Shown here: one piece after another, positions 6,553-12,872 of the stretch | How positions within the stretch are numbered: the stretch's first letter is position 1 | Layout of the letters: each line of letters opens with the position of its first letter | Assembly: GCA_030636465.1 (NCBI GenBank) | Contig: DAOVWW010000002.1 | Location: 1-16,910, forward strand | DNA length: 16,910 nucleotides | Direction: 5' to 3' | From: Gammaproteobacteria bacterium | GTDB lineage: Bacteria; Pseudomonadota; Gammaproteobacteria; BMS3Bbin11 | Program-made: the position numbers and the translations under genes | The notes under the pieces: model-generated | The model's database searches: none | What the model was told of the DNA's origin: nothing | The model's input: only the letters and a program-made list of their open reading frames with translations

Positions 6553-6717
6553 CTAAGGAACCCCTGATTAAATCGTCATTGCGAGGAGTAAAGCGACGTG
6601 GCAATCTCGTGTGATTGATTATGTTACATGAGATTGTCGCGCTACGGTGCTCGTGACCGGAGGAAATGCCCGAAGGGTGTAATGACGGGCTTCATCGATT
6701 AACCAGATATTCCCTAA
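6553..6717. repeat. MITE-like palindromic repeat element between aguA and aguB
   Basis: An imperfect long inverted repeat fills the 239-base gap. The outer ends CTAAGGAACCCCTGATTAA and ATTAACCAGATATTCCCTAA are imperfect inverted copies. Inside them, CGTCATT (6574-6580) faces AATGACG (6681-6687), and CAATCTCGTG (6602-6611) faces CATGAGATTG (6627-6636) at nine of ten positions. The left arm (CGTCATTGCGAGGAG, then AAGCGACGTGGCAATCTC) matches a palindrome family recalled from many proteobacterial and other genomes. The right arm is longer than expected: about 29 extra bases, including CCC-GAA-GGG, separate its inner and outer parts. It has no coding capacity for a transposase. It would fold into a large hairpin in the aguA-aguB transcript. 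Confidence 0.7.
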
Positions 6718-6735
6718 TATATTGAAACTTGAAAC

Positions 6736-7758
6736 TCAAAGCATTTGCATAGTAATACAGTGCAAACTGCCATATTGCTCGATCAATGAGCGACATTGAA
6801 CGGGAATGATTTCGTACTCCGGAAACGCCTGCTGCAATTGCGTCATTGCCAGTGCATCGGTATCGAGACCATATACCGGGGCAAGCACAGCACCGTTGAT
6901 GATAAGAAAGTTAACATAGCTTGCAGGCAATGGTTGACCTTCCGAGTTAATGCAGCTGTCGGCCAGATGCAGGGGTATTAAATGATATGCCTCGCCATTA
7001 GTCTGTTTAAATGATTTTAACTGTGTCTCCATCGCAGCCAGTGACTTAAAATGCGGATCTGCAGTGTTAGTACATTGTACATAAGTGATGGTGTCAGGGC
7101 GGCAGAATCTTGCCAGGGTATCGATATGGGCATCCGTATCATCCCCCAGTAAATGCCCATGATCAAGCCAGAGTATACGCTGTACACCCAGAGTTTCTTT
7201 TAACTTACTGCTGACCTGCTGCTTTGACAGTCCTGGATTTCTTGCTGGATCTAACAGGCACTGGCTGGTAGTTAAAATAGTGCCCTTGCCGTCGCTATCT
7301 ATACTGCCACCTTCGAGGACGAAATCACTGCTTTCAAGAATTCTTCTGTCTCTAAAGTGCTGATGCAGTGATTGCGTAAGTTGCGCATCCTGTTGAAACG
7401 CATATTTGCCACCCCAGGCATTGAACTTAAAATTGAGCCAGACAACATCATTTGCTCTGCGCAGACTTAGCGGTCCATAGTCACGGGTCCAGGTATCATC
7501 ATAGGGTATGGTGAAAAGCGTATAGCGTTCTTCGTGAATACCTGAGTCATGACAATACTTCTTAACCTGCTGCCGGGTATCAGAATCGTAACAGCAGATA
7601 TAAGCATGGCTGTATTGTGCAATTAGCTTCGTCAGTTCGAGGTAGGTGGATTCCGTTGCCGCCAGATTATGCCGCCAGTCAGTAGCTTGCGTCGGCCAGC
7701 TTATTAGAACAGCGCTTTGATGCTCCCATTCAGCGGGCAGGGTAGGGGTTGATGACAT
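6736..7758 (-). CDS. aguA: Agmatine deiminase
   Basis: A member of the guanidino-group-modifying (PPAD-type) superfamily that hydrolyses agmatine to N-carbamoylputrescine and ammonia, supplying AguB. Within 340 residues it shows the early LPAEWEHQSAVLISWP block, DDTWTRDYGP (87-96), FNAWGGKY (112-119), EGGSID (149-154), DDTDAHIDTLARF (206-218) and the catalytic Cys at 334 in YGSLHCITMQ. Together E149, H211, D213 and C334 give the expected active site. The motif around the Cys is YGSLHC rather than the GGGNIHC of plant-type enzymes, a variant I recall from gammaproteobacterial proteins. The gene follows the 184-residue hypothetical gene by three bases. A broader peptidyl-arginine deiminase role is possible for the family, but the adjacent aguB makes agmatine the likely substrate. 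Confidence 0.92.
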   Translation of the reverse strand: MSSTPTLPAEWEHQSAVLISWPTQATDWRHNLAATESTYLELTKLIAQYSHAYICCYDSDTRQQVKKYCHDSGIHEERYTLFTIPYDDTWTRDYGPLSLRRANDVVWLNFKFNAWGGKYAFQQDAQLTQSLHQHFRDRRILESSDFVLEGGSIDSDGKGTILTTSQCLLDPARNPGLSKQQVSSKLKETLGVQRILWLDHGHLLGDDTDAHIDTLARFCRPDTITYVQCTNTADPHFKSLAAMETQLKSFKQTNGEAYHLIPLHLADSCINSEGQPLPASYVNFLIINGAVLAPVYGLDTDALAMTQLQQAFPEYEIIPVQCRSLIEQYGSLHCITMQML

Positions 7759-7761
7759 GAT

Positions 7762-8316
7762 TTAATGTTTTTCAAGCTTCCCAAGTTCTTCAAGTATCGA
7801 CAAAGTCAGTTCTTCAGCCTGCTTGGCCATGCCCTTGGTTAACGTATCGGGATCCCGCTCACCATCGATCAGCCTGCGAAAAATCCCTGAGATACGAGAC
7901 ATGTCGCCGCCCACTTTAGACATTTGTTCGCCCATGTTACCGAGTAGTGACAGTGCCTGGACATTACCCGTAGCAGCGGCCTGTATCATTGATGCCAGTC
8001 CGGGTGCAGCCATGGTGCCGTCTGGCTTCTTTTCTGGGTCGGGCAGGGTTGCGGGGTTTTGAATCCCTTGAAGTATGCTGCTCGCAATTACACGATCTTC
8101 TTCATCGAGTATTTCCAGCATGCCGGTTTCTCTCTGGCCTTTATAGATACGGCGGATTATAGCAACCAGGTCTTTCCAGCCTGCCTGCTCGGCCTGTTTT
8201 AGCAGAGGCTCCAGGTCGTTGCGTTCATCAGGTTTCAAACAGGCTTCGGCTACAGCATTGATAAACTGTGCGTGAAACTGACGAATTTGCTCTGTATTTG
8301 AAATCGGTTCGGTCAT
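7762..8316 (-). CDS. Conserved-type hypothetical protein, first gene of the agu cluster
   Basis: Not recognised. The 184-residue product has no signal peptide or membrane segment and looks cytoplasmic and largely helical. The N-terminal half (about 1-85) is acidic and helical (LKPDERNDLEPLLKQAEQAG, IIRRIYKGQRE, LDEEDRVIASSILQGI). A Pro-rich linker (NPATLPDPEKKPDG, about 87-100) follows, then an Ala/Gly/Met/Ser-rich middle (MAAPGLASMIQAAATGNVQALSLLGNMGEQMSKVGG in part) and a charged helical C-terminus. The alternating helical middle could pack as a helical-repeat or interaction surface. It ends three bases before the aguA start, so the two are probably cotranscribed and coupled. No enzymatic motif is visible. 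The coupling suggests a role tied to agmatine/putrescine metabolism or its control, which is inference. Confidence 0.7.
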   Translation of the reverse strand: MTEPISNTEQIRQFHAQFINAVAEACLKPDERNDLEPLLKQAEQAGWKDLVAIIRRIYKGQRETGMLEILDEEDRVIASSILQGIQNPATLPDPEKKPDGTMAAPGLASMIQAAATGNVQALSLLGNMGEQMSKVGGDMSRISGIFRRLIDGERDPDTLTKGMAKQAEELTLSILEELGKLEKH

Positions 8317-8352
8317 GCTGTGACTCCGGAAGAGGTTGTTCTAGGTATCATA

Positions 8353-8381
8353 AACTTATGTGTGCAGTATATTACGGTCAA
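8353..8381 (-). promoter_or_regulatory. Likely sigma70 promoter of the agu cluster
   Basis: Read on the minus strand, TTGACC (8376-8381) and TAAGTT (8353-8358) are separated by 17 bases, placed about 37 bases before the ATG at 8316. The -35 is good and the -10 moderate. It is back to back with the DUF1015 promoter. Confidence 0.45.
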
Positions 8382-8400
8382 CTCTGTCTGGACAATCTTG

Positions 8401-8406
8401 TATAAT
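8401..8406 (+). promoter_or_regulatory. Consensus -10 box upstream of the DUF1015 gene
   Basis: TATAAT is an exact -10 consensus, 55 bases before the ATG at 8462. No good -35 lies 16-18 bases upstream. A small perfect inverted repeat, ATTTTTC-CT-GAAAAAT (8418-8433), follows in the expected leader. Confidence 0.45.
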
Positions 8407-8461
8407 GCCAGATCAGTATTTTTCCTGAAAAATTCATTCAACCAAGAGTTAAAAACAGAAC

Positions 8462-9694
8462 ATGAAACTTCTTTCGCCATTTAGAGGCCTACGGCCTGTT
8501 GCTGAAAAGGTGGCTGATGTTGTAGCCCCGCCCTATGATGTAGTCAACACTGCCGAAGCGCGTGAACTGGCAAGTGATAAGCCATTGAGCTTCCTGCATG
8601 TTTCCAAACCGGAGATTGATCTGCCTACGGGTACGGATCCTTACGATGAATCGGTATACCAGCGTGGTGCCGACAGTTTTAATGCGATGATAAATGATGG
8701 CGTGCTGGTGCGTGATGAGGTTCCCTGTTACTACATTTACCAACTGACTATGGGTGATCATGTCCAGACCGGTATTGCCGCCGCCGCTTCTATCGCTGCC
8801 TACGATAAAAATATCATTCGCAAACACGAGTTCACCCGTCCGGTAAAAGAAGACGACAGGGTGAATCAGATCAAGGCCTTACGTGCTCAAACCGGCCCGG
8901 TATTTCTCACTTACAGACAGCGTGATGATGTTGATGCACTGGTCGAGAAAAAGCAGACCGAAACCCCAGTTTACGACATTACCTCTGATGATGGCGTGCG
9001 ACATTGCTTCTGGGTGGTTGATGATGCAGCGATGGTTGCCGCCTTTAATCAGGCATTCAGCCAGATGGATTATTTGTATATTGCCGATGGCCATCATCGC
9101 TCAGCGGCGGCCAGCCGAGTCTGCGCCATGAAAGAAAACCAGGCAGATGAAAATAGCCCCTGTGAACACTTTCTGGCAGTGATGTTCCCGGATAATCAGG
9201 TCGACATTATCGACTACAATCGGGTGGTAAAAGATTTAAACGGTTATTCAAATGAGGGCTTCCTGGCTGAGATAAAAAAACGTATTAGTCTTACGGCATC
9301 AGATACCCCGGTGAAGCCGGTTGAAAAAGGTCAATATGGTATGTATCTGGACGGCCAGTGGTATAGCCTGTCTATTAATGAAGAATACACAGATTCTGCT
9401 GATGCCGTTGAGCGACTGGATGTACAGATGCTGGACAGCAATCTTATCGCACCGATATTGGATATCACCGACCCCCGTCGAGACATGCGTATAGATTTTG
9501 TCGGTGGCATACGTGGTCTGGAAGGACTGGAGAAACGTGTAGATAGCGGAGAGATGGCCGTGGCTTTCTCACTTTTTCCAACCGGACTGGATGAACTAAT
9601 GGCAGTTGCCGATGCCGGCAAAGTCATGCCACCAAAATCCACCTGGTTCGAACCGAAACTCGCCGACGGACTGGTTTCATACGTATTGGATTGA
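8462..9694 (+). CDS. DUF1015 family protein
   Basis: A cytoplasmic protein of the uncharacterised DUF1015 family (PF06245). Hallmarks are the N-terminal PFRGLRP (6-12), APPYDVV (22-28), the central RKHEFT (120-125) and IADGHHRSAAA (207-217), where the D-G-H-H-R block resembles the active-site strand of ParB/sulfiredoxin-like folds. The 410-residue length is normal. Family members are often found near serine biosynthesis genes and a kinase-like activity has been suggested by fold, but no serine gene is present here and no reaction is established. The ATG at 8462 is preceded by a purine-rich AAAAACAGAAC rather than a clear Shine-Dalgarno; the start is nonetheless supported by the family-typical MKLLSPFRGLRP. 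It is divergent from the agu cluster and convergent with the SDR gene, so it stands alone as a transcript. Confidence 0.88.
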   Translation: MKLLSPFRGLRPVAEKVADVVAPPYDVVNTAEARELASDKPLSFLHVSKPEIDLPTGTDPYDESVYQRGADSFNAMINDGVLVRDEVPCYYIYQLTMGDHVQTGIAAAASIAAYDKNIIRKHEFTRPVKEDDRVNQIKALRAQTGPVFLTYRQRDDVDALVEKKQTETPVYDITSDDGVRHCFWVVDDAAMVAAFNQAFSQMDYLYIADGHHRSAAASRVCAMKENQADENSPCEHFLAVMFPDNQVDIIDYNRVVKDLNGYSNEGFLAEIKKRISLTASDTPVKPVEKGQYGMYLDGQWYSLSINEEYTDSADAVERLDVQMLDSNLIAPILDITDPRRDMRIDFVGGIRGLEGLEKRVDSGEMAVAFSLFPTGLDELMAVADAGKVMPPKSTWFEPKLADGLVSYVLD

Positions 9695-9715
9695 TTTTTA
9701 AGAAGTGTAGGCTTT

Positions 9716-9749
9716 ACCTAATACCTAATACCTAATACCTAATACCTAA
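9716..9749 (+). repeat. Tandem heptanucleotide repeat (ACCTAAT) at a convergent junction
   Basis: Four exact copies of ACCTAAT (9716-9743) are followed by a partial fifth (ACCTAA). The tract occupies most of the 60-base spacer between the stops of the DUF1015 and SDR genes. On the minus strand it reads TTAGGTA repeated. Copy number is likely to vary by slippage, without affecting a coding frame. The SDR stop codon lies only a few bases beyond it. Confidence 0.85.
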
Positions 9750-9754
9750 AACGT

Positions 9755-10609
9755 TTAGTCTTTCTTGTGTCCTGAAGCCGAAGCTAGAATCGCATCCATC
9801 CAACGGTCTGGCAGTAACCGTTTCAGGAAGCTGAATACGTGGGCGGGTTTAGTCACGGTGTAACGAATTTTCGGTCTACCACTTTCCAGTGCGTGGATAA
9901 CTTTTTCCAGCACCGCCTCGGCAGGCAGGGTGAACGGAATCGGCTTATCGGACTGCATACGCTTTATTTCTTTTTGATAGGCTAGTTTGTGAGCGCTATT
10001 TTCAACATCAATGGCGGAAGTAAAAGCCGCGTAGGCATTTTCTCTGAAGCGACTGCTTACCGGGCCGGGTTCAACCAGGCTTAGATGTATGCCGCTGCCG
10101 GTGAGTTCCAGTCTCATGGTATCAGTCAATGCTTCAAGTGCGTATTTACTGGCATTATAGGCACCGCGGTAGGGCAGACAGATGAATCCGAGTATTGAGC
10201 TTATCTGGATGATATGACTGCGCTGCTGTTTTCTAAGGGCGGGTATCAGTAATCTTGTGAGTTCGTGGGTGCCAAAAAAATTGGTCTCAAACTGACGGCG
10301 TAATACCTCGGTCTGCAGATCTTCTACGGCGCCCGGCTGGCCGTAGGCCCCGTTGTTGATCAGAGTAAATAACTGGCCATTTGTTTGCTCTAAAAGCAGT
10401 TTTACTGCCTGTGTGATGGAGTCTGTATCGGCCAGATCCAGCTGCAGGCAATGCAGGCCCCGTTGTTGTAATTTCTCGACATCGTGTTTTTTTCGAGCAC
10501 TGGCAAAAACCCGGTATCCTCGTTCATGCAGGCCGGTAGCAATGGTAAGGCCTATGCCACTCGAGCAACCGGTAATGAAGACACAGCGAGAATCTTGAGT
10601 ATGGGGCAT
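9755..10609 (-). CDS. Short-chain dehydrogenase/reductase (SDR), classical type
   Basis: An NAD(P)-dependent oxidoreductase of unknown substrate. With ATG 10609 the 284-residue protein shows the cofactor-binding TGCSSGIG (13-20), SAR after the second strand (favouring NADP), the D-L-A acidic turn near 58-60, NNGAYG (85-90), catalytic S138 in QISS, Y151 and K155 in YNASK, and PGPV (181-184). The C-terminal extension (about 225-284, with RYTVTKPAHVFSFLKRLLPDRWMD) is typical of SDR members related to retinol/17-beta-hydroxysteroid dehydrogenases and of bacterial proteins annotated as SDRs acting on lipids. An upstream ATG at 10684 would add 25 hydrophobic residues; 10609 is preferred because the Rossmann strand begins shortly after, with AAGGT upstream. 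It is divergent from the gnnA-like gene. Substrate cannot be predicted. Confidence 0.85.
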   Translation of the reverse strand: MPHTQDSRCVFITGCSSGIGLTIATGLHERGYRVFASARKKHDVEKLQQRGLHCLQLDLADTDSITQAVKLLLEQTNGQLFTLINNGAYGQPGAVEDLQTEVLRRQFETNFFGTHELTRLLIPALRKQQRSHIIQISSILGFICLPYRGAYNASKYALEALTDTMRLELTGSGIHLSLVEPGPVSSRFRENAYAAFTSAIDVENSAHKLAYQKEIKRMQSDKPIPFTLPAEAVLEKVIHALESGRPKIRYTVTKPAHVFSFLKRLLPDRWMDAILASASGHKKD

Positions 10610-10725
10610 TATTACCGTTACCTTGAGAGCGAAATCGATTAAAATAGACAGGATTGGAAGGGGGCTAAAGCATAACATGAGCACCCTGCAAGAAAGAACA
10701 GGTATAGAACAGGCTAAATTTGATT
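10610..10725. promoter_or_regulatory. Divergent promoter region, SDR gene and gnnA-like operon
   Basis: This 116-base spacer must hold promoters for both directions. On the plus strand TTGAGA (10623-10628) is followed after 16 bases by TAGACA (10645-10650), a weak but possible pair. No operator palindrome was found. Confidence 0.3.
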
Positions 10726-11679
10726 ATGAGTGAAACATTAAAAGCAGGGGTTATAGGTGTTGGTTATCTTGGGCGTTTTCATGCCCGGATATACAATGAC
10801 ATGGACGGTGTTGATCTGGTCGGTGTCGTCGATACTGACCATGAGACTGCGGACCGTGTCGCTAAGGAATATGATACCCGGGCCTTTTACGACCCGATGG
10901 CGTTGCTTGATGAAGTCGATGTCGTCAGTGTCGTCGTACCGACATCTCTTCACCGCCAGGTGGCCGTGCCGTATCTTGAAAAAGGTATCCATATGCTACT
11001 GGAGAAGCCTGTCGCATCAACACTGGAAGACGCCAGGGTAATTGTTGAAACGGCACGCAAGCATGGGGCGACTCTGCAAATAGGGCACCTTGAGCGTTTT
11101 AATGCAGGAATCATGGCGCTCGCCGATCATGTCAATGAACCGCGTTTCATTGAAGCACACAGGCTTGGTCCCTTTGTGGATAGAGCGACGGATGTGGATG
11201 TGGTTACCGATCTGATGATTCATGATATTGATATTATTCTATCTCTGGTGGGAGACAAACTGACCTCTATATCGGCGACCGGTACACCTGTGTTAACTGA
11301 TCATGTCGACATTGCCAATGCACGGCTGGAATTTGCCAATGGTGCGGTAGCCAATGTGACGGCAAGCAGAGTCTCCAATAAAAAGTTTAGACGTATCAGG
11401 GTGTTCGGGCGCAATAGCTATCGAGCTATAAACTTTGTCGACCAGCAGCTGGAAGTAGCCTACCCGGGTGAAATACCAGAGGGTCAGAAATATCCTGAAA
11501 TTGTATACGAAACTCACAGTATTACTCCCAGCCAGCCGCTGGATGCAGAGCTGGAGCACTTCATCGATGTCATACGCCAGGGTAGTGAGCCCCTGGTGAC
11601 GGGTGAAGACGGTATGGAAGCGCTACGTGTCGCCATGCAGGTAGCGGATATAATTAAAGAACAAATCAATAAACAATGA
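10726..11679 (+). CDS. gnnA: Gfo/Idh/MocA oxidoreductase, probable UDP-GlcNAc 3-dehydrogenase (GnnA)
   Basis: Predicted to oxidise UDP-GlcNAc at C3 to the 3-keto sugar with NAD, feeding the adjacent aminotransferase. The 317-residue protein has GVGYLG (11-16) as the dinucleotide fold, EKPV (93-96) with the conserved Lys, HLERFN (121-126) and MIHDIDI (164-170) as sugar-binding blocks. The late HVDIANARLEF and VANVTASRVSNKK segments match GnnA-like proteins as I recall them. ATG 10726 is chosen; a TTG at 10720 is an alternative that would have better spacing from AGG (10711-10713). The gene leads a tight plus-strand run. Its neighbour being a DegT aminotransferase is the main support for the GnnA reading; another sugar or inositol dehydrogenase of this large family is possible. 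Confidence 0.8.
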   Translation: MSETLKAGVIGVGYLGRFHARIYNDMDGVDLVGVVDTDHETADRVAKEYDTRAFYDPMALLDEVDVVSVVVPTSLHRQVAVPYLEKGIHMLLEKPVASTLEDARVIVETARKHGATLQIGHLERFNAGIMALADHVNEPRFIEAHRLGPFVDRATDVDVVTDLMIHDIDIILSLVGDKLTSISATGTPVLTDHVDIANARLEFANGAVANVTASRVSNKKFRRIRVFGRNSYRAINFVDQQLEVAYPGEIPEGQKYPEIVYETHSITPSQPLDAELEHFIDVIRQGSEPLVTGEDGMEALRVAMQVADIIKEQINKQ

Positions 11680-11729
11680 AGCAGATTGATGATCTGATGA
11701 TCATTTACTAAGCATGCAAGGGCATAAAC

Positions 11730-12845
11730 ATGACTAAAGCTGAAGGCGTACCCTACCTGGATTTAAGCAGGGAATTCGATTCACTCAAAGATGAATGGTT
11801 TTCTATGATCACCGAAGATGGCGCACGCGGCAGTTGGATCCTGGGGCCGAATGTCCATGCCTTTGAAAAACAGGCGGCCGAATTTGTCGGCACAGCCCAT
11901 GCAATTGGTGTGGCGAACGGAACCGATGCACTGTATCTCTCTTTACGCGCATTAGGGATAGGTCCGGGTGATGAAGTCATTACCACCCCCTATACTTTTT
12001 TTGCGACGTCTGAAGTGATAGACATGGTTGGTGCAACACCTGTATTTGTTGATATTGATGCAGCAAGTTTCAATATTAATCCAGATTTAGTTGAGCAGGC
12101 GGTGACGGCAAAAACCCGGGCAATTATTCCAGTTCATCTCTTTGGCAATCCTGCTGATATGACAGCGATCAATGCCATTGCTGATAAAAACGGGCTTGCT
12201 GTGGTCGAAGACGCGGCACAGGCCTTCGGTGCACAGCATGAATCCAAACGTGTTGGCAGCCTGGGCAATACCGGCTGCTTTAGTTTTTATCCAACCAAGG
12301 TGTTGGGCTGTTATGGTGATGGCGGATTGTTGACCACTAACAGCAATGAGATTGCTGAAGCCGTTAGAAAATTACGTAACCATGGTGCGGCGGCAGCTTT
12401 TCAACATGATGAAGTGGGCATGAATAGTCGACTTGATGAAGTACAGGCTGCTTTGCTCAGACTGAAACTCAAAAAACTGGATGAAAATATTGCATCCCGC
12501 CAGCGTATTGCCAGCCTCTATGATGAGAAATTAGGAGCGCTGGACATTATCTGCCCGGAACGCCCTCAACAGGGCTCCCATGCATTTAATCTGTACACCA
12601 TCCGCAGTTCGAAAAGAGATCTGATCAGGCAGGCTTTGATGGATAACTCGATTGGCAACTCTACCTGTTACCCCTCACCCCTGGCATTGCAGGAAGTGTA
12701 TAAGCACCTGTCGTATACGGCTGAAGATTTCCCTGTTTCCGTTGCCTTGGGTGCTGAAGTGCTTTCTCTGCCAGTCTTCCCCGACATGAGTGACGAACAG
12801 GTCGAACGAGTTTGCCAGGTTATCAAACAGGCCGTTTCATCATAG
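11730..12845 (+). CDS. gnnB: DegT/DnrJ/EryC1 aminotransferase, probable GnnB
   Basis: A PLP enzyme that would transaminate UDP-3-keto-GlcNAc with glutamate to UDP-GlcNAc3N, the precursor of lipid A with amide-linked chains at position 3. The 371-residue protein has the nucleotide-sugar aminotransferase layout: GPNVHAFEKQ near 39-48, NGTDAL (63-68), TTPYTFFAT (85-93), VEDAAQAFGA (159-168) with the PLP-contacting D161 and Q164, the Schiff-base Lys K190 in FSFYPTKVLG, GDGG (196-199) and RNHG. AAGGG sits seven bases before the ATG, 50 bases after the gnnA-like stop. Substrate specificity in this family cannot be read from motifs; WecE-, VioA- or other sugar aminotransferases share them. The adjacent GnnA-like oxidoreductase is the reason for the call. 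Confidence 0.8.
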   Translation: MTKAEGVPYLDLSREFDSLKDEWFSMITEDGARGSWILGPNVHAFEKQAAEFVGTAHAIGVANGTDALYLSLRALGIGPGDEVITTPYTFFATSEVIDMVGATPVFVDIDAASFNINPDLVEQAVTAKTRAIIPVHLFGNPADMTAINAIADKNGLAVVEDAAQAFGAQHESKRVGSLGNTGCFSFYPTKVLGCYGDGGLLTTNSNEIAEAVRKLRNHGAAAAFQHDEVGMNSRLDEVQAALLRLKLKKLDENIASRQRIASLYDEKLGALDIICPERPQQGSHAFNLYTIRSSKRDLIRQALMDNSIGNSTCYPSPLALQEVYKHLSYTAEDFPVSVALGAEVLSLPVFPDMSDEQVERVCQVIKQAVSS

Positions 12846-12872
12846 ATGTTTTGCTGACAAACTAGTTGCAAG

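Noticed and set aside
6570..6690. Palindromic element considered as a tRNA or structured RNA
   Set aside because: Long symmetrical arms and terminal inverted repeats fit a MITE-like repeat; no cloverleaf or tRNA consensus is present.
10610..10684. N-terminal extension of the SDR to ATG 10684
   Set aside because: It adds 25 residues ahead of the family-typical start and consumes most of the divergent promoter region; AAGGT supports ATG 10609.
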